A DNA stretch of 64,000 nucleotides from Sipunculus nudus (taxonomy: Eukaryota; Annelida; Sipuncula; Golfingiida; Sipunculidae): assembly GCA_026874595.1 (NCBI GenBank), contig CM049315.1:73017416-73081415 (forward strand), read 5' to 3'. Positions 33,801 to 46,149 of the stretch are shown piece by piece. Numbering within the stretch: position 1 is the first letter of the stretch; the number at the start of each line of letters is the position of its first letter. The notes under the pieces were generated by a model. It did not search any database. It was not told where the DNA came from and saw only the letters and a program-made list of their open reading frames with translations. Both the position numbers and the translations under genes were made by a program.

Positions 33801-34039
33801 TATGAGGCTACTGTCTAATTTATCTTCACTGTTGATTGTATGAGAATCTAGTAAGTTTGTTTAGTTTTGCTGACGGTATGCGCTTTAATTAATCTGTCCC
33901 ATATCCGTTACAATATCAGATCAAAATCGCTCGAGACTTTTCCGCTTTAAGAAGAAGGGGATTATTTAGTCATACCCTCCAAGGGAGGGTTTACTTGATT
34001 TAAATGATCAAATCATGGACTTTAATTATAATAATAATG

Positions 34040-34074
<35 letters not shown>

Positions 34075-34991
34075 TAATAAATATAAATATTTCCCGTTTA
34101 CCTACGTTTTGTTCCAGACATCAAGAATTGTTTTTTTTTTAAGATTTAGTTAATATAAATACAATTAATTATCAATCCAGTGTTATTAACCACGCATTTA
34201 TTCTGGAATATAATAAGAGTATGGTATTTTGTACCCATATATACTGATTTTAGGGACTACAACAGCATCTAATGCACATTCTTAATTACTAATATATTTG
34301 TTACTTGTAAGTATTTTTGGTCAATATCTATATTGCAGGACCGTCGTAACATCTTTAGGGGCGCCTTCACCAAACAATATGCCCCCCCCCCTTTCCTAGC
34401 TAGGAGCTCAGAAAGACCTCTACACAGCTCATATCGTTCCATTATCGTTCCATCCTATCTTGTTCCACACGAAATTGTCAAACCTTTATGTAACAGCCAA
34501 GACTGTGTAAAAGTAAAGATCAGTGAACGCTGTACAATAACTACAGTAACTTCAATAATGTGTAAAAAATTTCATGTTTTCCACATACCATTGTAACTAA
34601 ATAAACTCGAGTATATTTCAAAACAGGAAAAAATATCTGAAATTTATAATGTAAGCTAGACTTAACCCGGGGCTATCAGTGCGCTATATGTACGTTGGCA
34701 TCAGGCGTCTAGGGCACCTGGAGAATAAGTAAATACTGTATGCAGGGCATCAGAAATAGAAAAATGCCTGGCAGTGTGTTCACAATGGGCACTTCACTGG
34801 TAAACTATCTAGAGAGTGTTTGACATTTCCCGGCAACATCTGCGGTTAAAGGAATTTTTTTTAATGCGTGAAATCTTGTTTTACGTTTCAAAAAGCAATG
34901 TACATGTATATGCATGGGTCAAGTATGCAAGTGCGTTAAGACGACCCTCCCGCTATCTTGATGAGCGAACAAATAATTACAAGAAGCTTAC
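33801..34991. other. No gene confirmed; downstream of signal exon on minus strand
   Basis: Holds an (AAT)n microsatellite (about 34,028-34,075) and a C-run (34,381-34,391). On the minus strand it would contain the intron and later exons of the signal-peptide gene. Two possible acceptors (before about 34,842 and 34,720) lead to stops within a dozen codons, so no second exon is called. Confidence 0.35.
34028..34075. repeat. (AAT)n microsatellite
   Basis: About 48 bp of AAT units with one GAT interruption, shortly after the end of the 38-bp array. Confidence 0.95.
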
Positions 34992-35031
34992 CTGTAAGTG
35001 AGACAACCAGGAGGAGTGCCAGGTGAACCAT
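34992..35031 (-). CDS. Candidate signal-peptide first exon
   Basis: On the minus strand ATG (35,031-35,029) opens MVHLALLLVVSLTG. This is a short strongly hydrophobic peptide of the signal type, ending at a perfect donor ACTTACAG|GTAAGC after one base of the 14th codon (phase 1). Phase-1 signal-peptide exons are common in genes for secreted animal proteins. Upstream, a TATAGAG sequence about 55 bp before the ATG (about 35,085) could be a TATA box. The next exon should start in phase 1 at lower coordinates. The acceptor candidate before 34,842 gives G|AT GTT GCC... but stops after 12 codons, so the gene is unfinished or a relic. The hydrophobic pattern and donor together are unlikely by chance, but 13 codons is little evidence. 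Confidence 0.45.
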
Positions 35032-35894
35032 TTTGTCGATCACTTCGGATGTCACGAACCAAGTTTACTCTACCTCTATACAGGGCGCAAATGAGCGGGT
35101 TGCGAGATTGACGCTATTTTAGCGGATCTAACACTACATCATATAACGTCATCCGTACCAACAAGTATAAACACTGAATAAATTATCTATCTGTGTTAAT
35201 GTTTGTTATAGCGTCAACTGGCAAATCAATAAACCACCAACGTTATAAAAAGTTAGCTAAAAATCGCCAGGTAGAGACAATGACTAATTTGCTTCAGTAA
35301 CTGAAGTCCGCTAATACCAGAATATAAACCTCAAATCCTAACCGACTGCGAACTATCCTGTTCAGTCAATACTGCAACTCTTTGTTTTTTTTTTTTTGGA
35401 AATGCTCATTTCAATGTAGTTTATGAATACTTATGCGAGATTCGGGGATTTGTTAAAGTTTGGAATACTGTGATGGACTTCAGATTCGTGAGATTAACAT
35501 TTCGTGATTTTTTACTTTTCCATTGTTTCGCGGAGGTTCAGTTTTCACGACCTAAACATATAATAACCTACACAGAGTGTATCCATCGATTTCTGAATAA
35601 CTTATACAAAGTAATGTGTGTGCAAACTCATAAAATTTAGAAATCATTGCTCATTGTTGGTAAATACATGTATTTTGAAAGATCTAAAATATTATGATAC
35701 CTGTCTTAGATTAACGTTAATATACAAAATCAGTTTTTTTTTATATCATGACAATCTTTTTTTAACCGCCTTCGACGATGGGGCGTCTTATTCACGAAGG
35801 TTTTATTTTCGCGAAAATCTCTCTTTTGCGAACATCCCAAATTTGAAACACTCGCGAACAAAAAGACAACAACAGTATATTAACAAAACATTCA
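35032..35894. other. No gene seen
   Basis: AT-rich, with a T-run of 13 at about 35,385. The 111-codon frame at 35,618-35,953 runs into the SINE and has no domain. Confidence 0.4.
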
Positions 35895-36145
35895 CGGAAG
35901 CTTCCGGCTTCTGTGGCTCAAGGGCTGACAGAACTGATCAGGAGAGATTGTGAGTTTGATTCTCGGCCAAGGCGCCACCCAGGACGAGCGCTCTACAGGC
36001 TAAAAGGGAAGGTTGTGGCCAACATGTTTCAGTCACAAACGAGTGAGCCTTTTGGGAGTTCCTCGGTGGTATGACCCAGTAATGGGAACAATTACGTACC
36101 GAGGAACAGCTGGTGCAGTAGTCACCCGGCCTGGTTAATACGAGA
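35895..36145 (+). mobile_element. tRNA-derived SINE
   Basis: A tRNA-like head is visible: an A-box-like TGGCTCAAGGG (about 35,914) and, about 40 bp later, a B-box-like GAGTTTGATTCTCGG (about 35,951). A body follows, containing GGCGCCACCCAGGACGAGCGC, 'TCCTCGGTGGTATGACCC' and 'GTACCGAGGAACAGC'. Compared with the 1-kb SINE the body differs, so it is a separate family. No clear poly-A tail or target duplication. Confidence 0.5.
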
Positions 36146-36735
36146 ATATTAAATTAGAGGAAGCGTGCGATACTTTCCTGTCACGCAGTGCAAACCGGAA
36201 TGGAATTCTGCAGATTTACATTTTGAAAGTAGCTTTAAAAAAGGAAGCGGTTACCTATTCCAAAATATACGTTAAGAAATCTCACTGAAGCTGGTGAAGG
36301 CAAGTTCAGTATTTTGTACCCCTTAAGTAATTATATTTAAAATATAAAAAAATAAACATTTGCTGGTTGACTAAGAATAAGCAGTGCTTGGTAAGATATG
36401 TATTTTCTTTATGTGTTCTACAATAATAATTATGAGTACAGACAGTGAAGATTATTTACATACTTCAAGTTTGGACAGGTTTGTTTTGTCACTGTATTCC
36501 ACTTAATATCTGTCTATTGTACATTTCTAATGAATGAAATACTAATATTAATTATTTTGCTTGCAATGTATATTTCTAGCAATTTAATCTTTTAATATAT
36601 GATGAATTATATAAAAAATGCCAATTTCTGCTGCAGGGAAACCATCCATAAACAAGTGACACATGACACGCAGCTGACAATCATTACCTGTGATATTAAG
36701 GCCAAACATTTCTGTGTGAATCATATTAATATATC

Positions 36736-36770
<35 letters not shown>

Positions 36771-38634
36771 ATAAAATATACGACTGCTAAGAGATTTCTG
36801 TGACATGACTGACATTTGTTAGACTCAAAATAAACGTTAAGTTACAAAGATAAAAAAATGCGGTGGCCTTGCTGGTATCATATTTTAAAACACTATTTAA
36901 ATTGGTGAATTTAATGCAACTTATTTAAAATCGGTAGACCAAGAAATATGTCACAACTGTTAGGCATATTTTTCTTTGGCTAGATTTTCTTCTTGATCAA
37001 ACGTTGCAGAGTTTTAGGAGTTCCCTCTGACTAATATTGTCTGATTAAAGAACACTGAGTTTGATGGTCAAAGAGAAAACATCTTTATCTTATTCTCTGA
37101 TATATCGGCTATTCATCTGTCTCAAAGTAGCATTAACATGTGGTCACTAGTCTCGAACAATATAAAGATATTTAAGGTCAAGATGCATGGCAAATTTCCT
37201 TGTAATCCATGCACTGGTTGGTGAGAAAATGCCGTATACACACAACTGACGGACCGAAAAGAAATTTTAGTCACATCCTTACAAACCGATTATCTGGTAA
37301 CATCAAACTTTCAAGGATGACCAAGTAAATGATTCAGCAGCCAGGCTCCATTTAACTCTTTAACTTGTGTTTGAAATAAGGGGTGTAAATTTTGTTAAAA
37401 ATTATAGCTAAATTTTCAAATTACATTACTTTTTTACAGGATGAGAAAACACGCTCGACCATGTGCTGTATCCACGCCCAATTCTAATCGATTCTTCAAT
37501 TGCCAATTCCAGATCCCTAAAAATTTCATGAAATTCAGTTTATGATTGCGTTAGTTAAAGTGTGAACAAACACATAAACACATACACACGAGAGGGGATG
37601 TACGCATATTGTCCTGGTGGAGGTTATCAAAGGTGGAGAGTCGTCTGCCACCCAGTCAATTTCTCCTCATTTCAATCATTTATCTTCACTTTTTGAATAA
37701 ATAGGTTTGCTGTGGCAAAGTATTATTATCCGCAATGTCCGATCATCGTATTTAAAACAATAAAAGTGGTGTGAGACAACATGTGTGCCTCCGCTATAAT
37801 TATAATAATTATATGCTGGTGTGTGGTACATAGAAAAATGAGCGTCACTTTGTATCAACTGGATGGCTGGATCACAAGCCAGTTCTGGAACAAATGCGAA
37901 CAGGAATCTGTTACCAATAAATAGCTAGGGCCCTCTGCCAGGATATGAAAACTACCCTATCTCACGGGTAACAACATAAAAAAAACAATTATGTTGATTC
38001 AGATAACCTCAATGTATTTTTCTTGCCTGACCCTTTGACAAATTTCAACAAAATTCGTTCTTGAAATTTTGAGTAAAGTTGCTTCTAAACAATTCAACTA
38101 AATCTGGACTATGAAAACAGCATACCTTTCCCACCAGCGGGAGTATAAACATATTAAATTTTTAAGCTCGAAATAGATTCTCACGTTTCACTACACAGCT
38201 GCTATATATGTCTTCATTCCAAATTTCGCACTATGGTGTTATCGTGTCCTCGAACGATTAATGAAGGCCAGCGTTCCTTCCAGCTGTTGCTTCCGTATTC
38301 GAAACACATCAATCAAACAAAGGTTATCGTCCAAACATCATGTAAACAAAGTTATACCGTTCAAACATATCACATATCCTAAAGTCCATCTTTGACGGGA
38401 AAAGAAAAAAAAAACATCTGATATGAACCTCCCATATATACTGACAATACTATTATCAGGTCTTTCCTTTGTTTGTTTTATGCTTAATTCCTTGATAACC
38501 AAATGATAGTACCTGATTCCCGTCATCCACAGAGTTTAATACAAACAAGCACATGAAGACATATATAACATGATAGTTTGTTAATAATGATTTTACTAAA
38601 ACAACTGGAAAACACAAACAGAAATGAATGTATG
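36146..38634. other. No gene seen; (TA)n(TG)n tract
   Basis: AT-rich unassigned DNA. A (TA)n stretch turning into (TG)n lies at about 36,733-36,770. Bases 37,120-37,620 read like generic intergenic repeat (AAGGTCAAGATGCATGG, GGAATTTC-like text) but I cannot assign a family. Confidence 0.4.
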
Positions 38635-38670
38635 CATGTATGTATGTATGTATGTATGTATGTATGTATA
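38635..38670. repeat. (ATGT)n microsatellite
   Basis: About nine ATGT units. The tract produces the spurious repeated Tyr-Ile-His-Thr peptides read from the minus strand. Confidence 0.95.
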
Positions 38671-38869
38671 ATTTCTGATTTTTTGTAAGGTCTGACTGAC
38701 TGATGATGATGGATATAGATAACGAGTTTTGCGCCCGGGGGGGGGGATCTTACCCGCACTCTCTTCTGCGAAGAGAACGCGTAATTGAGTAAATAGCATG
38801 TCAGGACCGCGAGACGGTACCATTTTAAGCCAAACTTTTCAGCCCAAACTTTCGATCTTGTGCATTTAG

Positions 38870-39580
38870 CTGACTTGTCTGTATGGGGAGAGCATAAATA
38901 AAATTTGGGGTCATAAGGTCAAAGGTCCAGATCGCAGGGGCCATCTGTTCACAAATTAGTTTTCAGATGTCATTACTCCAGTTTAGTTTGACATATTGGC
39001 TTCAGACTATGGCTCACCACTAAAGTATGAATCCAGTTGATTTGGGGGTCAAAAAGTCAAAGGTCAATGTTACAGGTCCCATTTCTTTAAAATGAATGTG
39101 TATGCATTTCAAGCCAAACTTTTCATCATAAACCTTCCATCTTCAAGATATTGCTCACCTGCCAATAGGGGAAGATTTTATTACATTTTGGGGTCATAGG
39201 GTCAATGGTCAAGGTCACAGGGCCTATCCATTTACAAATTAGTTTAAATATGAATATTTTGCTTTGGATTGACAGATTGGCTTGAATTATTAATGATCCA
39301 CCACTCAAGTAAGAATAATTTAGATTTTCAGGGTCCAGAGATCAAAGGTAAAGGTCACAGGAGCAACATCTTTAAAAAGAATGTGGATGCACTGTAAATC
39401 AAACATCTAATCCCAAACTTTCCATCTTTCACACATGGCTTACTTGCCCAAAGTGAGGAAATCTCTAGGTCAGAGGTCAAGGTCACTGAACCCACCTTTT
39501 TTTTAAAAATTATAACAATAATCAAAATGCTGCAGGTTCAAGGATAATAAGGTCACAAGGTCATTGGTTAAGGTCAAGAC
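38870..39580 (+). repeat. GGTCA half-site-rich repeat
   Basis: Loosely repeated blocks of about 150 bp alternate 'CAAACTTT(C/T)(C/A)ATCTT' with clusters of AGGTCA-like hexamers. Clear cases are AGGTCAAAGGTCC (38,916-38,928), AAGTCAAAGGTCA (39,054-39,066) and AGGTCAGAGGTCAAGGTCA (39,467-39,485). I recognise the general type as common in molluscan intergenic DNA. There is no coding evidence; the weak similarity of the frames reflects the repeat. Confidence 0.7.
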
Positions 39581-40992
39581 TGTCAACCTGAAAAAAAATA
39601 TCATTATAGACATATTCAGCTGAGCGTTGAGACCCAAGGGTCCCCAGTTTGTATGGGTGTTATTGGTCATCAGTACATTAACCCATAAATTCTCAGGAAT
39701 GGCAGGAGCTAGCATCCCCAAATTTTATAGAAAAAGCTGTCACTTATCAAATGTTGCCACCTGCATCATCTTACAAAAAAAAAACTTTGAAAATCTTCTT
39801 TTCAGAAAACATTCAGCCAATTTGTTCAATATTTCACAGAAATGATCCCAGAGATGAGCTCTATAAAGTTTGTCCAAATGGTGTGGGTTTGATAAATTTT
39901 GGCCTTGTTACCTTATTGTGTACTTTAGCATTTTGCCAAATAAGCAGACCTGGTGTCGATTGATGCAAATTTTTCAATTCCAAATCAATTCAGTGTGCTT
40001 GAGAAAAATATCATTTCCAATTCAATTCAAATAATTTTTATTCAATTCAAATTCAATTCACAATTCAAAAAGTAGCAAATCATTTTTAATACATTTCAAT
40101 TTTCACTGGTGTATAAGAAGTGTTACTATACAGGTGTTCATTTACATTTGCACAAGTATACAACCTACAGTTTTGTTAAGATTTGGTTGGATTTGCTCCA
40201 TTATTAAATGAAATAGGAGTAATTATGAGTTTTACTATGTCATGTGGTAAGGCAGAGCAGCCAGATAGGTTTTACTGGGCAATTATTCCTTTCGATCATG
40301 TAAACTGCCTTAATTGCAGTAAATGTTTATTTGGATTTCAAGTGAGTGGCCATGGCATTATAACCTAGTGTATTTGATAAGAATGTAAATATTTTTTTGG
40401 TGATGAAAAACATTAAAGTTCTCAATCTTTTTTAAACATTAAGTGGGGGTTAATTACAGTATATATCCCCTAAAACAGCAAACTCAATAAACTTTATGCC
40501 TGAATGAGCAGTCATGATTTTTGACAGAATTATTGGATCTTTAATAATGAAAGAACTGCATCTTTTATTGTTTTAAACATTTTGATAACAAAACCGATAT
40601 GATTTATCGATATGATAATCTTTGTCCGGTTGAATAAAACATTTCAGCCAAAGACTTTCAGTATGTTTAAACAGATTACCCAATATGCCAAGATTGTGTC
40701 TGTATCTACTAATAGCTTTGAAGACTGCCAACTTTTTCAATTGGGTAACAGGCCAAAGTTCAGTCTGCATCTATTTATATCTTTTAGACCATCTGATAGG
40801 TGCACAATACTTCAGCTGGTGACAGTACCACTAAATTTGGTATGTGTAATCCAGAGGACCTATCTTTTTCATAAGGAACTTAAGCCAACAAAAATTTAAA
40901 GTTGTTGGCAATTTCCAAGATGGCTGCCATTTACCACTTTCAGATCAGGCTTTTGGTAATAAAACATGACTCATCAAATTTTAATGATTTTT
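39581..40992. other. No gene seen; ATTCAATTC simple repeat
   Basis: A degenerate CAATT/ATTCAATTC tract lies at about 39,965-40,070. The rest is AT-rich with frames that show no domain or splice support. Confidence 0.4.
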
Positions 40993-41735
40993 TTTAGCTC
41001 AGCTGACTATAAGTCAGTTGAGCTATAGTCGTGGTCTTTTGTCTGTCGGCTGTCTGTCCATACGTACGTCAAACTGGCACGTTTTGAAACCGTAAGACCT
41101 TGGAATTCAAAATATAACATAATGTTAGATGCCCCCAAGATCTCCTACCAAGCCTAAAACTGGGTCTTTGCGACTTCATTCCTTTGAGAAATTAAGGAAA
41201 AACCTCAATTTTTTATTAAAAAATATTTTCACACTTCAGGACTGCCTAATATCAAAAACACTCATCTGTTTTTCCTCATATTTACCATTAATATCCCTCC
41301 TAAAGTTCTTATGTACATGCCAGAAATTAAATCTGTATTATATAATTTAAAAAAGTTATGGGCCCTTACATAATGCATTTTGTAAAAAATCGGGAAAGAT
41401 ATTTGATCACTTAACACAAAACATATTAAAGCTAAGGACTTTTTTTCTAGTAATATAACTTAAATTAATGAAAATTAAATTGTATACCCAAAATTATATA
41501 AAAAATCTTTAAATTTTTTTAGATATTAGCAAACATAAAAAAATTGGTACCTTAAATTTTGCCCAACTTTGACCATGGCACATTTTTCTTCTGTAACTGC
41601 TGTGGAGTTAATTTCCACAGCATGTTTTTGATAGCATTTCATCTGTTTACAAAAAAAAATGAAACCATTTAATCAAAAACTATAGATTTTATTCAAGCTT
41701 TCAAGCACCCTGTCACATATTGTTTACATCAAGCT
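40993..41735 (+). mobile_element. Hairpin-ended dispersed repeat, copy A
   Basis: Starts with an inverted repeat TAGCTCAGCTGACT-ATA-AGTCAGTTGAGCTA (about 40,995-41,025; 13 of 14 pairs), then TTTTGTCTGTC. The body matches 46,150-46,765 over about 600 bp (ACTTCATTCCTTT.AGA.ATTAAGGAAAAACCTC, GACTGCCTAATATCAAAA, TTATGGGCCC, TTTTATTCAAG). The hairpin terminus is shared with copies near 27,275, 28,136 and 29,345 in the other orientation. Helitron-like or other non-autonomous origin is possible; the class is not settled. Confidence 0.7.
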
Positions 41736-44350
41736 AGTGTTATGCAGTTTGCTAGAGCTCAGCTCCCCAGCTTCGCCTCTCAATTCCTAAAATTTGGAAT
41801 ACAGTTAAATGTCTCAAAATCCAATATCATGCCAAGAATTTGGTCACAAGGACTACATTCTTTCGAGATATTAATGAAAAACTTCATTAGGTTTGAAAGT
41901 TGAAAAAATTTGGCCCAAAAACTGTAGCTTTTATTAAAGTTTTTTATGAGACCATGTCAGACCGAGGCTCTACCCAGCCCCTCTTCAGTCACCTGTATGT
42001 CCTCTACTTGACCTTTCAGGCCATTTATGCACGCTTGACGTGGGGCATATACTTGCAGCTGGGCAGCTTATTGCTGGCCACAGCTGATCAAGGTGTCCAA
42101 CCCAGCTCATCTAATAGTTGTTAAGACCAACAGCATAACAATAAACAATGAATAAATAAATTTTTATAGGTCTATAGTAACAACTTTAAAAATAATAAAT
42201 AGAAAAGGAATTTGACAGTTGATGAGTAACAGAGAATTAACTTATACTTACTGATGTTTTATGGATTTTGTATGGATTGATGAAAATGTATTCCAAATAA
42301 CACCATTGAGTCACCTATGGTATTTTTCTTTTCAATTTTAATTATGAAAAAAAAATTATATTGTTCTATACTATTAGGGATTATATGCAGGAAATTAATG
42401 ATTGACAAAGATGCATTTGATAATATAAATCTAAATTCCCAGGTCTTTTCCAAGTGTTTCAGCTTGTTAATTTACATTTATTTCACAATTTGTAAAAAAA
42501 AGTAAAATGTCAAAATTTTGGAATATTACTCAGACAAGTACTGAATAAAGATGTCAATATGTTTCACTTATGACATTCAGACATTTGGCTGTAACAGCTG
42601 TCACAAAACTATGTAAATAATCAAAATTTACATTACTGGTTCCTATATTTCAGTTAATTAAATTTAACTTGCCCATCTCTAGTTTTCTCCTTTTATAATT
42701 TATAGGGTGTTCTTATCCTTGGGTTATTTTTTACACATAATGGTTTCATAGCTGAGATACTTCAAATTGTTTTCAGATACATTTTTTTAAATAAAAAAAA
42801 TTGAATATGATAAAAATCAGATCTTAGCCAAGTTCTCATTATGATTTCTGTAATGTTAATAACTGTCATTAGACTCTTGCTATGTCTAGTTCACAGATTC
42901 ATGAGAAGGTAGTCCAAAGTGAATATCATAGTTTTATTTTTTGAATATAAATAAAAAACATAAAACCATGTACTTATTATCATTATTTAAATTTGTGATA
43001 TTTATTCTGGATACTCAAGGACTTTGTTTTGTGGAAACTGAATAAATACCAGACATGGTGCAGTACTTTGCAAATGTATTTGAATGCAAATATGAATATG
43101 CACTCCAGAATTTCATATATAAGGATAGGGATACAGGTAAAAATGAAAGTATTTGAACACCACTGCATTCATGAATATATTCTATAATATTATTTTAATA
43201 ATCATTTATTTCGATAATATTGTTAAAAAAATCTTTGATGAAAAAAAAAATGTTATTAATTTTATAAAAAAAGTTTAACTTTTCAAATAATTCTGCTGCA
43301 ATGTAGGTAAAGTTTTATGTCCAAGTCAAAATATTTCCAACAAATATTAGTGACATCAATCCTCTTCCCTGTCTCCAAGGATATTATCGAAATCTTACAT
43401 AACTTGAGTTAAACACCATCAACTCATGACAGAGCTTATATTACCTCACAAAACCAGCCTTTGCCTACCTCCTCTTCCAAATTATATTTTGTGATCATAT
43501 ATAAAAGCTGAGCCCCGTGACCCATGGGTCCCTTGCTTTTAATCCCAGGGATTAGAACATGATGAATCGATTTCCAAACGAATAAAATCATGAACATTCC
43601 TGATTTTACCAGGTTTGTTATATATTTGAGGTAAATATGTTGAGTTTTTTTATCACATTTCCTTTATACCTTCTACATTTGCTTTGTTGTTCACATAAAC
43701 TATCAGTTGTAGTTTGAATATAATTTTTTTTGTTAATAAATACATCCTGCTCTTAGTTGAGAATTAGGGTGTGCTCTAAAGGATGAGTTATTCCACTCTA
43801 AACTTTGCCGATACAAGCCCCCTTTCCACCAAAATCTCTATACAGGTAGATTCTCAACTGGATCTTACACCCCTAAAGAAACCAAGCCTTTCATTCTTGA
43901 TCCCTGTATCTTGAAATACCTCATGGTACTGCCATTTGGCAAACATACTCAATCTGCTGACTCCAGGTCGACACATTGGGTATACCATTAAAAGAATTTA
44001 ATCAAATAAGGTTTCAAAATACTGTCATGATTTGTTAAAAAATCTTTTCGAACAAGTACATGTAGTGGCTTCTGAAACTTATATGGTTATTACAACAACA
44101 AATCATCTGGTGTGTCATCTGTAGTTTACATAAATATATTTGCCCCATGTAAATAGAACATAAACAATAGTGTCCCTGATACCACATAACAATTTAAAGT
44201 GTTTTTAAGTTCTGTCTTTGCATACAATTTAAGGGCCCTTTTACACTAAAGTTATAGCAGTTAAGGCTAATTTTGGGGTTTAAATGAAGGTCTAACAGAG
44301 CACATATAATTGTATTGCTAGAAAAGATATGCAACTAAGCTAAAAGTAAC
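41736..44350. other. No gene seen
   Basis: Bases 41,800-41,945 repeat part of the preceding repeat body in degenerate form (ATTAATGAAAAACTTC, CTGTAGCTTTTATTAAAG). The remainder is AT-rich without exons. A short more balanced stretch at 41,955-42,120 opens a 74-codon frame but lacks motifs and splice sites. Confidence 0.4.
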
Positions 44351-44354
44351 CAGA

Positions 44355-45480
44355 GTTTTGCGGATACTATGTTTTCAGCTGCACGCCGCCGCCGCCGCGT
44401 AGGTGTCCGGAGAACTCCTCCGTGTCCGCTGGGCGGAATTTTACGAAACCCGGGATTATGTTCGGGTCACATGTGAACTGCTGCGCCCCGATTTTGTTTT
44501 GACCTCTGACCTTTCCTCTGCGCTCTGCGTCCGTATGTGCGTCTGTTTCCTTACATAAACCCACATATCTCGGGAACCGTTTGACCGATCAGGAAATTTT
44601 TTTTGCACAAATATAGCCTCTGGAGAGCTTTGTAACATACACACAAAAAGGGTGGCGCCACCTGCAACCATGTTTGCACAGTGTCCATCTGTTCGTCTGC
44701 CTTGGGTTAAAATATCTCATATCTCTGCAGTGACTTGACCAATTCACCTGAAATTCGGCATGCGTATACATCCTGGATAGCTTTTCTGATTTTATGACAG
44801 GTGGCGCCACCTTCATTCACGTTTACATCCAAGCTCATATCTGGGGAAGCGTTTGACCGATTGGGCCAAAATTTTGCATATGTATAGATCTCACATAGCT
44901 CTTTATCATACGCAAAACTGGTGGCGCCACCTGCAGCCATTTTTGCACAGCTCCCGTCTGTTTGTCTGCCAAGGGATAAAATCACTCATATCTCGGCAGT
45001 GGTTTGACATATCTGCCTAAAATTTTGCAGGTCTATACATATCCGACAGCTTTCTTGATTTTATGACAGGTGGCGCCACCTGCATTCTAGTTTATGCAGC
45101 AGACATTCAAGCTCATAACTTGGGAACCGTTTGACTGATTGGGCCAAAGTTTTGCATGTGTATAGTTCTCACATAGCTCTTTATCATACGCAAAACTGGT
45201 GGCGCCACCTGAAACCATTTTTGCTCAGCGTCCATCTGTTTGTCTGCCACGGGCTTAAATCACTCATATACATGTAGTGGTTTGACTTAACTGCCTTAAA
45301 TTTTGCATATCTATACAAGTTGGACGGCTTTCTGGATTTTGTGGTAGGGGGGCAACCTACATACACAATTTGGCAGACATCCATGCTAATATGCAACACT
45401 TCACTCTGTTTCCCCTTGCCACTCAATCCATGCCTCACGTCACCCGTTCCACTCTGATTTAGGCGGATACACGTAGTCGC
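44355..45480 (+). repeat. Tandem block with GTGGCGCCAC palindromes
   Basis: Alternating sub-units of about 149 and 120-129 bp (about 278 bp per pair) each carry GTGGCGCCAC, at 44,652, 44,801, 44,921, 45,070 and 45,199. Between them is recurring text such as 'CATATCTCGG', 'CCGTTTGACCGAT', 'TCTGTTTGTCTGCC' and 'GCACAG'. It opens with a CGCCGCCGCCGCG stretch (44,387) and closes near GTAGTCGCTTGTCGACTACCCG. The site at 45,068-45,083 extends to a 16-bp perfect palindrome, CAGGTGGCGCCACCTG. The block is GC-richer than its surroundings. Minus-strand frames of 65-92 codons follow the repeat and are not supported as genes. Confidence 0.8.
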
Positions 45481-46149
45481 TTGTCGACTACCCGTATTCT
45501 AGTTAATAATTCAGCTTTCTGATTTTTGGTCAGTCTCTTCTCTTCACAGCAAGTACTATGTATAAGCACGTACATATAATCTATATCTGTTGCATTCATG
45601 ACCTAAGTCGATGGCAATGAATCTGCATCCATATTTATTTTGATGAGATTTTTAAAATTTTAATATACATATCAATAATAGACATATATCAAGTAACTGT
45701 CTGCACTTTCTGTTAGCTATAGTCATTGTTAATGATGCATGTATTAAAAAGAAAAAAACAGTAATAACTCTTTTTATCCTGTTGAATAAAAAAAAACATT
45801 TTCTATATTCGTTTGAGAGGTTAATTTTTTTTATAATAAAATGGGGAACTATTAGTTTGAAAAAATCTGAATCAAATTGCTTCACTCACCACATCGTGAA
45901 CTGTGTAAAAGATTTTGAAACCCTAATTCTAAATGAAACTGACTCATTGAAAATATATATATATAAACATGCATATAACTTAAATATGAAAACAATGTGA
46001 CAATGAACAGTGTATTCAAAGGTTGTTATATTGTTACACAACCTATTAACAACAGATCACGTCATCATGACCAGCACAAATCTTGTTACATATTCTGTAA
46101 CACTAGGCAGTGTAAATTGCCTAGGGGAATGAATATATAAGTCAGTGTT
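45481..46149. other. No gene seen
   Basis: AT-rich spacer between two dispersed repeats. No recognisable feature. Confidence 0.4.

Noticed and set aside
34700-34845. Second exon for the 34,992-35,031 signal peptide
   Set aside because: Acceptors exist but the frames stop within about 12 codons and show no motif.
35900-35970. Stand-alone tRNA gene
   Set aside because: A and B boxes are present but no paired acceptor stem, and a SINE body follows.
44367-45438. Minus-strand frames of 65-92 codons
   Set aside because: They lie inside the GTGGCGCCAC tandem block and repeat with it.
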